Assembly: GCA_948678575.1 (NCBI GenBank)
Contig: CAPPGO010000010.1
Coordinates: 6,546-70,545 of the forward strand
DNA from: an uncultured Clostridia bacterium
GTDB lineage: Bacteria; Bacillota; Clostridia; TANB77; CAG-508
Reading direction: 5' to 3'
DNA: 64,000 nt
Both the position numbers and the translations under genes were made by a program. This document shows positions 7,319-16,440 of the stretch, piece after piece. Every line of letters begins with the position of its first letter. Positions within the stretch are counted from its first letter, which is position 1. The notes below the pieces were generated by a model. That model worked only from the letters and a program-made list of their open reading frames with translations, was not told the DNA's origin and did not search any database.

Positions 7319-8026
7319 ATGAAGAAATTTATAGTATTTTTAGTAGGCTTAATAATAGTAATAAGTTGCAGAATGTTTTTAGAGAATAATTTTAACAAGC
7401 TGAATAAAGAAACAGGTGATTTAATAGAAAATAATATAACAAACGAAGTAATACAAGAAAAGAAAATAGATGATTGGAGAATAAGACTAGTAAACTATGA
7501 AAATGTATTGCCAGATAATTATGAAATAGAACTGAAAAATATAGATAGTACAAGACAATTTGATGCAAGAGCAATTGAAGAACTGATTAATATGATGACA
7601 GCTATGAAAAAAGATGGAATAACAAATATATGGGTTCAATCATCTTATAGAAGTATTACTCGTCAAAGAGAAATTTTTGATAAAAAAGTAAATACATATT
7701 TATTACAAGGAAAAACACAAGAAGAGGCAGAAAGATTAACTTTACAAACAATTAATAAGCCAGGAACAAGTGACCATAATTTAGGATTAGCTATTGATTT
7801 CAATTATATTGATTATGCCTTTGACGAATTGAAAGGTTTTAAATGGTTACAGCAAAATGCTGAAAAATATGGATTTATATTAAGGTATAGAAAAGATAAG
7901 GAGGATATAACAAAGGTTAATTATGAACCATGGCATTGGAGATATGTGGGAGTAGAACATGCAAAAAAAATTAATGAATTAGATTTTTGCTTAGAAGAAT
8001 ATATAGATTTTTTAAAAGAAAATTAA
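7319..8026 (+). CDS. VanY-type D-Ala-D-Ala carboxypeptidase (peptidase M15)
   Basis: An N-terminal hydrophobic segment (residues 2-20, with Cys21 giving a possible lipobox, VISC) exports the protein. The M15 zinc site is complete: SDHNLGLAID (SxHxxGxAxD) in the middle and EPWHWRYVG near the C-terminus, which supplies the third zinc ligand and catalytic residue. It would trim stem peptides of peptidoglycan outside the membrane. It follows the CofE-like gene by about 50 bp and may share its promoter. A terminator hairpin follows. Confidence 0.9.
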   Translation: MKKFIVFLVGLIIVISCRMFLENNFNKLNKETGDLIENNITNEVIQEKKIDDWRIRLVNYENVLPDNYEIELKNIDSTRQFDARAIEELINMMTAMKKDGITNIWVQSSYRSITRQREIFDKKVNTYLLQGKTQEEAERLTLQTINKPGTSDHNLGLAIDFNYIDYAFDELKGFKWLQQNAEKYGFILRYRKDKEDITKVNYEPWHWRYVGVEHAKKINELDFCLEEYIDFLKEN

Positions 8027-8028
8027 TG

Positions 8029-8060
8029 AAAACATCAATAACAGTTGATGTTTTTCTTTT
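8029..8060 (+). terminator. Intrinsic terminator
   Basis: AAAACATCAA/TTGATGTTTT stem followed by T-rich sequence, directly after the VanY-type gene. Confidence 0.8.
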
Positions 8061-8230
8061 ATTTTGTGAAAAAATATGCTATTATTTTAGATAGATATTG
8101 TGAAAAATTAAGTCTTGAAAGTCTTGATATAAGCTAAATGTTAATTTTAGTTGACAAATTTCAAAGCTGAATTGGTAGAATGCAACCAATCAAAAAGATA
8201 TAATTTTTTTAGAAAGGAAAAGGTAAAAAA

Positions 8231-8899
8231 ATGGATATAGGAGAAAAATTATTTGAATTAAGAAAACAAAAAAATTTATCACAAGAAGAGGTTGCAGAAA
8301 AATTAAATGTAACAAGACAAACAGTATCAAAGTGGGAGACTAATCAAAGTACACCAGATTTTGATAAAATAATTCCAATTTGCGAATTATTTGAAATTAG
8401 TACAGAGGAATTACTAACAGGTAAGAAAGTTGAAGAAAAAAATGAAAAGCAAGAAAGTTCAGAAAAGGAAAAATTTGAAGAAAAAACTATGACAAAAGAA
8501 GAAGTAAGAAGAAAATCAGCAGAAGTTGTAAGTACCTCAGTATTATTATATATTTTGTCAATTGTTTTTATTATGATAGCAATACCAGTGCAAAAAATGA
8601 ATCCAATTGTTGCATCAGCAATATTTTTATTTATCATAGCAATAGCAACAACTAGAATTATTAAACATTATATGTCAATTCCAAAATTTGACAAAACAAA
8701 AGAAGAGAAACAAGAAGATGATATTGTAAAACAAATAAATAGTATAATTGGAGCAATATTTACAGCGATTTATTTTATAGTAAGTTTTATGACTTTTGCT
8801 TGGCATGTAACTTGGATAATTTTTGTAATATGTGGAGCTGTATGTAATATAGTCAAATTAATCTTTATGTTAAAGGAGGAAAAGTCTAATGAAGAATAA
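8231..8899 (+). CDS. XRE-family regulator with membrane domain
   Basis: Residues 1-60 are a clear Xre helix-turn-helix (LSQEEVAEKLNVTRQTVSKWE). A charged linker (about 75-105) rich in Glu and Lys follows, then hydrophobic helices at about 110-128, 132-146, 175-192 and 195-212. HTH proteins of this build are common in Firmicutes beside DUF4097 genes, as here, where the stop overlaps the next start. The likely role is a membrane-tethered transcription regulator. The signal sensed is unknown. Confidence 0.85.
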   Translation: MDIGEKLFELRKQKNLSQEEVAEKLNVTRQTVSKWETNQSTPDFDKIIPICELFEISTEELLTGKKVEEKNEKQESSEKEKFEEKTMTKEEVRRKSAEVVSTSVLLYILSIVFIMIAIPVQKMNPIVASAIFLFIIAIATTRIIKHYMSIPKFDKTKEEKQEDDIVKQINSIIGAIFTAIYFIVSFMTFAWHVTWIIFVICGAVCNIVKLIFMLKEEKSNEE

Positions 8900-9683
8900 A
8901 GGTTGGATAATTGCTATGATTATATTTTGGATTATTCTAATCATATTCTTAATAGCATTTTTATCTTATGTTATATTAAATAATACTAATATTCCAATTG
9001 GAATTTATAATACGAGCAATAATTCAGAGATTATTTGTAATGAAAATTATGATTTAGAATTTATAAATAATATTGAAATTTTAGTAAGTGCGGGGAAATT
9101 GAAAATAGAAGAGAATACAGATGACAAAAAAGTAAAAGTATTAGTATATGGAGATCAAAATAGACAAATAGATGTTAGCGTGGATAATGGTAAATTAAAG
9201 ATTGATAATACAAAAAGTAAAAGAGTTGTATTTTCTTTTAATAATCATATAGACGAAATTACTGTGTATTTGCCTCGAAATTATAATAAAGAAATTAATG
9301 TAAAATCAGATTATGGAAATGTTGATATGATTGATTTGGAAAATGCTACAATAAATATAGAAGAATCTTGCGGAGATATTAATTTAGGTAAGGTTAAAAA
9401 TCTACAAATTGATTCTGATTATGGAAGTATAGATGTAGATACAGTTTTAAATAAATTAGATATAGAAATAGATTGTGGAGATTTGAAGATAAAGAATATA
9501 GAGCTAAAAGAAAATTCCAAAATTAAAAATGATTTGGGAGATGTAAAAATAGGAAATACAAATGATATTTATATTGATGCAAATGTTGATTTGGGAGAAT
9601 ATAAAATAAATAAAAATAATAGATATGCAGAATCGACTTTAAAAATTGATGTAAATTGTGGAGATATAAAAGTAGAAAATTAA
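8889..9683 (+). CDS. DUF4097-type beta-repeat membrane-anchored protein
   Basis: It overlaps the HTH gene by 11 bp. One transmembrane helix (about residues 5-28) precedes an extracytoplasmic beta-repeat region in which short strands recur with DYGNVDM, SCGDINLG, DYGSIDVD, DCGDLKIK, DLGDVKIG and NCGDIKVEN spacing, the pattern of DUF4097 solenoids. Members are often called adhesin-like but the role is not established; with an HTH partner they probably form a cell-envelope regulatory pair. A terminator follows the stop. Confidence 0.8.
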   Translation: MKNKGWIIAMIIFWIILIIFLIAFLSYVILNNTNIPIGIYNTSNNSEIICNENYDLEFINNIEILVSAGKLKIEENTDDKKVKVLVYGDQNRQIDVSVDNGKLKIDNTKSKRVVFSFNNHIDEITVYLPRNYNKEINVKSDYGNVDMIDLENATINIEESCGDINLGKVKNLQIDSDYGSIDVDTVLNKLDIEIDCGDLKIKNIELKENSKIKNDLGDVKIGNTNDIYIDANVDLGEYKINKNNRYAESTLKIDVNCGDIKVEN

Positions 9684-9686
9684 ACT

Positions 9687-9714
9687 AAAAAGAGCACAGA
9701 TTGTGCTCTTTTTT
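9687..9714. terminator. Convergent terminator
   Basis: AAAAAGAGCACA/TGTGCTCTTTTT stem between the DUF4097 gene and the convergent CotF-like gene; T-rich on the plus side. Confidence 0.8.
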
Positions 9715-9716
9715 AG

Positions 9717-9965
9717 CTAATTTTGGTTTGTAAATTTTTGTTTAGCTTGATCAATTTTTTGTTGTTCTGCAAATTCAGTTTTGTACCAACCTTTTTCTAC
9801 CATAAGATTGTAGATTTTGTTTTGAATATCTAATGATTCGTTTAATGCACATTTAAAAGCTTCATGGACATCAGCTGATGAAGATTCTATTGTACCATGC
9901 AAGTATAAATCACAAACACCTTTAATTATTAGTAATTCTTTTTCCATCAAATCTCTATCTTCCAT
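9717..9965 (-). CDS. CotF-like spore coat protein
   Basis: The 82-aa helical protein (EKELLIIKGVCDLYLHGTIE, then FKCALNESLDIQNKIYNLMVEKGWY) has the second-half signature of the coat F family, with the typical NLMVEKGWY end. The start follows a GGAGG. It lies directly downstream of a second small coat-like gene on the same strand, so the two together look like a split CotF pair. A role in the spore coat is inferred from the family. This supports an endospore-forming host. Confidence 0.75.
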   Translation of the reverse strand: MEDRDLMEKELLIIKGVCDLYLHGTIESSSADVHEAFKCALNESLDIQNKIYNLMVEKGWYKTEFAEQQKIDQAKQKFTNQN

Positions 9966-9974
9966 AATTCCTCC

Positions 9975-10148
9975 TTATAATAAATTTAAAAATTTGTTAT
10001 AGATTTCTTCATGTTTTTTTTCTAATCCTCCAATATAGGCAGAAAGAGCAGGATCTTGTAACATAGCAGAAGTATCCTTACTACAACATTTCATAAATTT
10101 TTCGTGACCTAGCGCATCTTCAACATACAAAAGTTCTTTACTAGTCAT
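9975..10148 (-). CDS. Small CotF-like protein (57 aa)
   Basis: The ORF opens at 10148 behind a TAGGAGG site and ends 10 bp before the next gene on the same strand. The protein starts MTSKELLYVEDALGHEKFM, contains two adjacent cysteines (CCSK) and ends in a helix of EEIYNKFLNLL. The ELLYVEDALGHEKF stretch resembles the start of coat F proteins. It is probably co-transcribed with the downstream CotF-like gene. The family call is moderate because of the short length. Confidence 0.65.
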   Translation of the reverse strand: MTSKELLYVEDALGHEKFMKCCSKDTSAMLQDPALSAYIGGLEKKHEEIYNKFLNLL

Positions 10149-10276
10149 GCAATCACCTCCTAATAATATAAAGTATTTCCATAAAAAGGAAAGCTATGCA
10201 AGTTATTTACCTTGACTTTAAATATCAATATGTTAAAATTAATATATAGTCGAATTTTGAAAATTTGGGGGATAAT

Positions 10277-11266
10277 ATGAGAGATAATAATAATGATCCA
10301 ATTCAAGAAAATAAAAAATTTCGATTTGGATTAGATGACTTAATAAAAGACGATTCAATAAATAGTATGGATGATTATAGTGATTTACATGATTGTTCAA
10401 ATGATTTAAGCGATAGAGGAAGTATCAAAGAAGAATATGAACATGCAAGATTTGCAGAAAATAAAAGAAAAAATTCATATAATTATTCTTATAATCAAGG
10501 TAAAAAACAAATTGTATTGATAGATAAAAAGAGAAAATTTGTAATATATCTTTTGGTATTTTTCTTTTTTATATTACCAATATTACAATCTGTTTTAGGA
10601 TTTGTAATTACAATAGCTGATGGCATGATATCAGAAAATATGAAAGATTATGAAGAAAGTTATATAGATTCTAATATAGAAATTTCAAATGATTATTCAA
10701 ATGAAAATTTAGTTTCTGATTTGGAAACACAGAGAGAAAATATAGTTGTTTCAAGCAAGATGTTGCCTAATAAAGAATTGCTTATAGAAACACAAAATGC
10801 AAGTAATTATACAATGTTAGATATAAGATTGCAGATAATTTTTTATGATGGTGCAGATAAACCAATATATATTTCTGATATGAATATTAGTACTTTATTT
10901 GCAAATCAAAAAAATATGCAAACACTTTATGATGTACCAGAAAATTTCGAAAGATATGACTTTTTAATTACCCAACCATTTAAAACAAATAGAGCAATTA
11001 TCAATTATAATGATGTAGATGTTAATATGATAGGAGAAGCAAATTCAAATTTAACTTTTGAAGTAACTAATAATACAAATGAAACATTAAATGATGTAGA
11101 AGTAGCAATTTTAGGATATAAAGGAGATGAGCTTGTAGCTTTTGAAACAAGAAGTGTTTGGGAAATAAAACCAGGAAAGAGTAAAGAAGGAAACATATAT
11201 CTATATAATAAAGACTGTGACAGAATTGAATATTTTGTAAATGATATATATAATTACGAAAAGTAA
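10277..11266 (+). CDS. Single-pass membrane protein with FxLYD-like extracytoplasmic part
   Basis: A start at 10277 (MRDNNNDPIQENK) fits a GGGGGAT ribosome site; the longer TTG version would absorb it. Residues 1-85 are polar and disordered, one transmembrane helix lies at about 95-115, and roughly 200 residues follow outside. Two beta modules there resemble FxLYD domains (NASNYTMLDIRLQIIFYD and NNTNETLNDVEVAILGYK). Such proteins are common in clostridial envelopes; function unknown. Confidence 0.65.
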   Translation: MRDNNNDPIQENKKFRFGLDDLIKDDSINSMDDYSDLHDCSNDLSDRGSIKEEYEHARFAENKRKNSYNYSYNQGKKQIVLIDKKRKFVIYLLVFFFFILPILQSVLGFVITIADGMISENMKDYEESYIDSNIEISNDYSNENLVSDLETQRENIVVSSKMLPNKELLIETQNASNYTMLDIRLQIIFYDGADKPIYISDMNISTLFANQKNMQTLYDVPENFERYDFLITQPFKTNRAIINYNDVDVNMIGEANSNLTFEVTNNTNETLNDVEVAILGYKGDELVAFETRSVWEIKPGKSKEGNIYLYNKDCDRIEYFVNDIYNYEK

Positions 11267-11276
11267 TAAGTTAATA

Positions 11277-11312
11277 AAAAAAGAAATAGCAGCTTTTATT
11301 AAAAAGGCTGCT
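11277..11312. terminator. Bidirectional terminator
   Basis: AGCAGCTTTT/AAAAGGCTGCT stem between convergent genes, A/T-rich on both sides. Confidence 0.65.
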
Positions 11313-11554
11313 TATTCTTCTTCATTTTCTAAATTTTCATCAATAATATTTTCATCTTCCTCAATTTCTTCTGTTTTATCATTCTTGTCTTTTTCTTTAT
11401 CCTCAGATTTTTTTGAAACAAGAGGGATGATTATATTTTTCTTTTTCTCAGAAGTATGAGGTTTCAAGTTATTCATAATATCTCCAACTTCTGAAATATT
11501 AAGTTCTGTGTCATCTCCCATGACAATTTGTAATTCTCTGTTTTCTGAATCCAT
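11312..11554 (-). CDS. Small acidic protein (80 aa)
   Basis: A start at 11554 (MDSENRELQIVMGDD) follows an AGAAGGAG site; a longer upstream start adds an unlikely RRRR segment. After a short ordered-looking N-terminus (ELNISEVGDIMNNLKPH) the chain becomes basic and then strongly acidic (EIEEDENIIDENLENEEE), so the C-terminal half is probably disordered. I do not recognise the family. It stands alone and is divergent from scpB. Confidence 0.55.
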   Translation of the reverse strand: MDSENRELQIVMGDDTELNISEVGDIMNNLKPHTSEKKKNIIIPLVSKKSEDKEKDKNDKTEEIEEDENIIDENLENEEE

Positions 11555-11689
11555 TTTTCTTCTCCTTCTTTTGAAAAATATATCCAAATACATTATACCA
11601 TAAAAAAGAGTTAAATGTCAAAAAAGTCTTGAAAAAAAGCAATTTTTTTGATATCATAAAAGTTACATTCTTACATTTTAGGAGGAAAA

Positions 11690-12310
11690 ATGAATTTAGT
11701 AAAAGAGCAAGCGATAATTGAAGCAATGTTATTTTCAACTGGAAGAGAGATTAAAATCAAAGAAATTATGAATGCACTAGAACTTGGTTCAGAAGACATT
11801 GAAAAAATTATGCAAAATATGAAATTAAAATATGAAGCAGAAGATAGTGGTTTAGAGCTTATTAAAATTGAAGATGGATATCAATTATGTACTAAAAAAG
11901 AGTATTATGATTACATTTATCCATTATTTGATAATAGAGCAAAACCAACTATTTCAAATGCTGCGCTTGAAACTTTATCTATTATTGCATATAATCCTAA
12001 AATTACAAGAGCACAAATTGAGGCAATTCGTGGTGTAGGTTCAGATGGTACAATATATAAATTGCTAGAATACAATTTAATAGAAGAAGTCGGAAGACTT
12101 GATGCACCTGGAAGACCTACAATGTATTCAGTTACAACTAATTTTATGAAAATGTTTGGAATAAGTAATTTAGATGAATTACCAGAACTTCCAAGATATA
12201 AATTAGATGAAAATGAACAAATAGTAATTGATGATGTTATTTTATCAAAAGAACCAGAGGCTCCGGACCCCGCAAGGGAAGAATTAGTAGCACAAGAAAG
12301 TAATGAATAA
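11690..12310 (+). CDS. scpB: Segregation and condensation protein B
   Basis: The 206-aa protein shows ScpB hallmarks: EQAIIEAMLFSTG at the start and a second winged helix with ETLSIIAYNPKITRAQIEAIRGV, followed by GTIYKLLEYNLIEEVGRLDAPGRP in the C-terminal half. ScpB dimers bind ScpA, the kleisin of the SMC complex, in chromosome organisation. The start follows GGAGG. smc lies about 40 kb further on, and roughly 37 kb of that distance is prophage. A short Pro/Glu/Asp-rich tail follows the folded part. Confidence 0.92.
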   Translation: MNLVKEQAIIEAMLFSTGREIKIKEIMNALELGSEDIEKIMQNMKLKYEAEDSGLELIKIEDGYQLCTKKEYYDYIYPLFDNRAKPTISNAALETLSIIAYNPKITRAQIEAIRGVGSDGTIYKLLEYNLIEEVGRLDAPGRPTMYSVTTNFMKMFGISNLDELPELPRYKLDENEQIVIDDVILSKEPEAPDPAREELVAQESNE

Positions 12311-12330
12311 TTAAAATAGGAGGAGTTTTT

Positions 12331-13767
12331 ATGGGAAAAGAAGAATTTGTTAAAGAAATAACTAATATAGAGGAAGATTTTGCACAATGGTACACAGATG
12401 TTGTTAAAAAAGCAGAACTTGCCGATTATACAGATACAAAAGGATGCATAGCTATAAGACCTTATGGATATGCAATTTGGGAGAACATTCAAAAATATGC
12501 TGATGAAAAATTCAAAGAAGTTGGAGTTGAAAATGTTTATTTTCCAGTTCTAATTTCAGAGAATTTACTACAAAAAGAAGAAGAGCATGTTGAAGGATTT
12601 GCACCAGAAGTAGCATGGGTTACAGAAGCTGGTGGAGAAAAATTAGAAGAAAGATATTGTATTAGACCAACATCTGAAACAATGTTTTCAACACTTTATT
12701 CAAAATGGCTAAGCTCTTGGAGAGATTTACCAATGGTATATAATCAATGGTGTAATGTTCTAAGATGGGAAAAAGAAACAAGACCATTTTTGCGTTCAAG
12801 AGAGTTTTTATGGCAAGAAGGACATACAATTCATGAAACTGCAAAAGAAGCAGAAGAGCGTACAATTCAAATGTTAGATATATATGCAGATGTTATAGAA
12901 AACTTATTAGCAATTCCAGTGTTAAAAGGAAGAAAAACAGTAAAAGAACAATTTGCTGGTGCTGTTGCAACATATACAGTTGAAAGTTTAATGCATGATG
13001 GAAGAGCTCTTCAAGCTGGAACATCACATTATTTTGGACAAAACTTTACAAAACCTTTTGAAGTAAAATTTCAAAATAGAGAAGGAAAAGAAGAATATGC
13101 TTACCAAACTTCTTGGGGAATTAGTACAAGATTAATTGGTGCAGTTATTATGGCACATGGAGATAATAGAGGTTTAAAATTACCACCAAAAGTAGCTCCA
13201 ATTCAAGTTGTTATTGTACCAGTAGCAATGCATAAAGAAGGTGTTAAAGAAAAAGCAACAGAATTATATGAAAATTTAAAGAAAAAATTTAGAATAAAAT
13301 TAGATTTAAGAGATAATTATACACCAGGATTCAAATTTAATGATTGGGAGATGAGAGGTGTTCCAGTTAGAGTTGAAATAGGACCAAGAGATATTGAAAA
13401 TGGTGTAGCAATGTTAGTTAGAAGAGATACACTAGAAAAAGAAACTGTTGAACTTTCTAATTTGGAAAACAGAATAGAAGAATTATTAAATGAGATACAT
13501 ACAAGTATGTATAATGAATGTTTAAAAAGAAGAGAAGAAAAGACAACTGTTGCATATACATTAGATGAAATGGTTAAAAATTTAGAAGAAAATCAAGGTT
13601 ATGTAAAGACAATGTGGTGTGGAGATGTAGCTTGCGAAGAAAAAGTTAAAGAAGTTACAGGAGCACATTCAAGATGTATGCCATTTGAACAAGAGCATTT
13701 GGCTGATACTTGCCCAGTATGTGGTAAGAAAGCTGAAAAGATGATTATTTGGGGACGTCAATATTAA
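12331..13767 (+). CDS. proS: Prolyl-tRNA synthetase (archaeal-type, class II)
   Basis: The 478-aa enzyme charges tRNA-Pro. It has class II motif 2 and 3 features (RPTSETMF, RWEKETRPFLRSREFLWQEGH) and the anticodon-binding domain, followed by the C-terminal zinc-associated domain (CGDVACEEKV, CPVCGKKAEKMIIWG) typical of the shorter ProS type 3. Its last 20 bases, including the stop, form the left prophage core repeat, so phage insertion left the protein intact. It follows scpB by 20 bp behind a GGAGG site. Confidence 0.95.
   Translation: MGKEEFVKEITNIEEDFAQWYTDVVKKAELADYTDTKGCIAIRPYGYAIWENIQKYADEKFKEVGVENVYFPVLISENLLQKEEEHVEGFAPEVAWVTEAGGEKLEERYCIRPTSETMFSTLYSKWLSSWRDLPMVYNQWCNVLRWEKETRPFLRSREFLWQEGHTIHETAKEAEERTIQMLDIYADVIENLLAIPVLKGRKTVKEQFAGAVATYTVESLMHDGRALQAGTSHYFGQNFTKPFEVKFQNREGKEEYAYQTSWGISTRLIGAVIMAHGDNRGLKLPPKVAPIQVVIVPVAMHKEGVKEKATELYENLKKKFRIKLDLRDNYTPGFKFNDWEMRGVPVRVEIGPRDIENGVAMLVRRDTLEKETVELSNLENRIEELLNEIHTSMYNECLKRREEKTTVAYTLDEMVKNLEENQGYVKTMWCGDVACEEKVKEVTGAHSRCMPFEQEHLADTCPVCGKKAEKMIIWGRQY
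13748..13767 (+). repeat. attL core repeat
   Basis: Twenty bases identical to 50799-50818. It overlaps the last codons and stop of proS, so integration preserves the coding sequence. Confidence 0.92.
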
Positions 13768-13784
13768 TAGAAGAAAAAATAATT

Positions 13785-13821
13785 AGGGTAACCGTTACTG
13801 CTGTAAGGTTACCCTTTTTTA
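13785..13821 (+). terminator. Phage-borne terminator for proS
   Basis: AGGGTAACC/GGTTACCCT stem followed by a T-run. It lies inside the prophage, so in the lysogen proS transcription ends on phage DNA. Confidence 0.85.
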
Positions 13822-13844
13822 TTTTTGTTGTAAAATACTAAAAA

Positions 13845-13863
13845 TAATGCAATTTTAATGCAA
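13845..13863 (+). repeat. Left integrase arm-site repeats
   Basis: TAATGCAA occurs twice (13845-13852 and 13856-13863). The same pair occurs near the right end at 50657-50676. Placement next to both att cores suggests arm-type integrase binding. Confidence 0.55.
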
Positions 13864-14988
13864 CTACAAATTTGAAAGATATTTTACTGTTTTTTCAACT
13901 TCTTCTTCTTTAAATTTATTAAACACAGTAGTATATGTATTCAAAGTTGTTTTAATATTTTTATGCCCTAAAAGTTTTTGAAGTGCAACAGGAGCCATTC
14001 CTGCTTCTATGCATCTAGTGGCATAGGTGTGTCTTAACATATGAAAATTTGCATTCCTTTTTATGTATTTTTTGCAAAAAGATTTAAAGGATGCATTTAC
14101 GTAAGATGTTCTTATAACTTGATTATATTGATCTGTAAAAATTAAATGGTTTTCATTTAGCTTCATGTTAGATATAGAGCGATGTAAAGCATCTTCAAAC
14201 AAAGGAGTAATTGGAATATCTCTAATACCTGCATATGTTTTAGTGGTAGTACCTAAAACTGTTTCTTGCTTTTTATTTCTAGTTAAGGTATTTTTTATGT
14301 GAATTACATTCTTATCAAAATCAACATTTTCTATGGTTAAAGCTAAAATTTCTCCAATTCGCATTCCTGTATATATTCCGATAGTAAATATATCTCCGTA
14401 TTTTTTATTTTCATTAAAATTTTCTACCAATGTTTTTTGCTCATCTATATCAAAAGCTTCTACTTTTTTATTTTGTTTTTTAGATTTTGGCTTAACGACA
14501 TTTATCATTGGATTTTTATATATGATTTCTTTTTTTATAGCTTCGTTAAAAATTCTATTAAGGAGTTCTAAAATTAGACTAATAACACAGTTAGAATAGT
14601 TTATTTTTGTATTTACAAACATTTGAATTTGAGTGCTTGTAATTTTTTGGATTCGACTATTAGCAAATTCACTCTCTTTTATAATATTTAATATATAATT
14701 AGTATTATGATAAGTGGCTTCTATTATGGTATTAGTTTCTAATTGCAAATCAATCATTGCTTTTCCAATTTCATATAATGTAGATTTGTTATAATCTATT
14801 ACAGTACATTGTTGTACATTTGATAAAGCTTTAACCATTTTTTCTTTTACTTCTTTTCGAGTATTACCGTAAACTGATTTGCGATTCAATTTTCCATTTT
14901 CTTTTCTTCCAGCAGTAAATTGACCAACCCATTTATTTAATTTTTCAGAGAAGTAAATAGTTCCTTCTCCATTTCCTCTTTTTGACAT
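13864..14988 (-). CDS. Phage tyrosine integrase
   Basis: The 374-aa protein starts at 14988 (MSKRGNGEGTIY) behind GGAGG. The N-terminal part (GEGTIYFSEKLNKWVGQF) is the AP2-like arm-binding domain, followed by a SAM-like core-binding domain. The catalytic domain holds Arg in TGMRIGEIL, the HxxR box HMLRHTYATR, a second His in LGHKNIKTT and the nucleophile Tyr in NTYTTVF. All catalytic residues are present. It sits at the left end next to the core and arm repeats and would catalyse integration into and excision from proS. Confidence 0.95.
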   Translation of the reverse strand: MSKRGNGEGTIYFSEKLNKWVGQFTAGRKENGKLNRKSVYGNTRKEVKEKMVKALSNVQQCTVIDYNKSTLYEIGKAMIDLQLETNTIIEATYHNTNYILNIIKESEFANSRIQKITSTQIQMFVNTKINYSNCVISLILELLNRIFNEAIKKEIIYKNPMINVVKPKSKKQNKKVEAFDIDEQKTLVENFNENKKYGDIFTIGIYTGMRIGEILALTIENVDFDKNVIHIKNTLTRNKKQETVLGTTTKTYAGIRDIPITPLFEDALHRSISNMKLNENHLIFTDQYNQVIRTSYVNASFKSFCKKYIKRNANFHMLRHTYATRCIEAGMAPVALQKLLGHKNIKTTLNTYTTVFNKFKEEEVEKTVKYLSNL

Positions 14989-15031
14989 AAAAAATACCTC
15001 CATTTTTCTTATATTTATTTTTAATAAACAC

Positions 15032-15060
15032 TTGAAAAATGAAAGTATTTATATTACAAT
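15032..15060 (+). promoter_or_regulatory. Plus-strand promoter between integrase and repressor
   Basis: TTGAAA (15032-15037), 17-bp spacer, TACAAT (15055-15060). It points away from the integrase gene. Inverted CACTTGAAA-type sequences flank it (around 15030 and 15073-15082). It leads to a terminator at 15095-15142. Confidence 0.5.
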
Positions 15061-15066
15061 ACAAAT

Positions 15067-15142
15067 ATAATCACTTTCAAGTGGTTATTGTGTTAGGATA
15101 ATGTGTGACTTCCGCAAAAAAGATACGCATTATCCTTTTTTA
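15067..15142 (+). ncRNA. Candidate antisense small RNA in lysogeny region
   Basis: The span runs from the predicted start to an intrinsic terminator (AGGATAATG/CATTATCCT, 15095-15103/15128-15136, then Ts). No ORF with a ribosome site lies inside. It is opposite in strand to both neighbouring genes and would be antisense to any repressor-integrase read-through transcript. Function is inferred from position only. Confidence 0.45.
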
Positions 15143-15178
15143 TTTTATATTAGTACAAAACTAATGTTTTGTCAATTA

Positions 15179-16408
15179 CTAATTATTTATTTCAAATTTT
15201 CCTATGTATTTTCCTAAGATTTTTATTGTTGTGTTCTTATCATATATTTGTGTTTGAAAGTTTGGATTATCAGACATTGGTTCTAGTACAATAACTTCTC
15301 CATGCTGAGTAAATTTTTTAATTGTTGCACAATCACCGTTTACTAAAACTGCTGCAATTTCTCCATTTTCAACTATGTCTTGCTTTCTTATTAGGGCATA
15401 CGCTCCATTTCGTATTACCATATTCATACTTTCACCATTAACACGTAAAAAGAAACATTCCTCAGGATTAATAATATTCATCATATTAGGGTCAATTGGT
15501 AGATACCCTTCAAGGCACTCTTCGGCCCAATTTGGAAGTCCTGCAGCTATCTGACCATATATGGGGATGTTGTAATACTTATTATTGTTTTGAAATATAG
15601 AGATATCAATACTATTGGATATTTTACTACTTTTTTGTTGATTGGTTTTTAGCATTTTAACTTTGCTTTTAAAAATTTCAGTCAAAGTGTTTGAATCATA
15701 ATCACTAAGATATGCTAAATTTAAGCTCTTAAGAAAGTCTTTTGTGTAGTTTAATAACTTAATAGTTTGTTCAGAGTTAATTGTAGTAGTTTGACTAGTA
15801 AAACTAAGCAATTCTAACCTTTCTAAAGAATAAATTTTTGTATAAATTTCTTCCAAATCAAAATAATTTGAATATGTGTAGTTAATTAAGGCTATAAGGT
15901 TTTCTTTTTCTAGGCATTTTAAAAAACTCTCATATAGAAAAAGAAAAGAGCATACTAAATTATAATCTTCTAAAAAGTAATCCTTTTTATAATAATCTGT
16001 TAAATAAATTTTTGAGGATCCTTTTTGTTCTACTGATTGTATTAGGTCTGGAACATATTCTTGGAAGTGTTCTATTGCTGATTCGACTTCGTATAGGTCA
16101 TTATCATGGTGTCTATTTATTTTTTTTGCTAAATCAATTAATCGTTTATATATATTATAAACAATACTTTCAATATTTTCTTCTTTATAACCGCATACAG
16201 TCATTAACTCATCATAATTGGTAACACCATTTGAGGCTTCAGCAAGTTTTTCAAGTAATTTTGGAGTGGGCGGTTCATCTAGTTTCATATTCATATATTG
16301 AGATAAATAGGTTCTATTTATTTCAGATTTTTGTGAAAAGTCTCTTTGGCTATTATATGTGTCATTTATACTTTTTAAAATTAGTGCAAATTTATTTTTA
16401 TCAAACAT
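15179..16408 (-). CDS. LexA/CI-type phage repressor (S24 peptidase)
   Basis: The N-terminus (about residues 1-75) is an HTH region (INRTYLSQYMN). A helical linker of about 190 residues follows, longer than usual. The C-terminal 125 residues are an S24 autoprotease: a likely cleavage pair in QIAAGLPNW, the Ser nucleophile in NGESMNM and the Lys of CATIKKF. It would repress the divergent early promoter, flanked by matching operators, and be inactivated by RecA-stimulated self-cleavage, giving SOS induction. The 409-aa length is large for a CI-type repressor. Regulatory logic is inferred from the operator layout. Confidence 0.9.
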   Translation of the reverse strand: MFDKNKFALILKSINDTYNSQRDFSQKSEINRTYLSQYMNMKLDEPPTPKLLEKLAEASNGVTNYDELMTVCGYKEENIESIVYNIYKRLIDLAKKINRHHDNDLYEVESAIEHFQEYVPDLIQSVEQKGSSKIYLTDYYKKDYFLEDYNLVCSFLFLYESFLKCLEKENLIALINYTYSNYFDLEEIYTKIYSLERLELLSFTSQTTTINSEQTIKLLNYTKDFLKSLNLAYLSDYDSNTLTEIFKSKVKMLKTNQQKSSKISNSIDISIFQNNNKYYNIPIYGQIAAGLPNWAEECLEGYLPIDPNMMNIINPEECFFLRVNGESMNMVIRNGAYALIRKQDIVENGEIAAVLVNGDCATIKKFTQHGEVIVLEPMSDNPNFQTQIYDKNTTIKILGKYIGKFEINN

Positions 16409-16440
16409 AATAATCTCCTTCTAGTATAGTATAAATCAAC

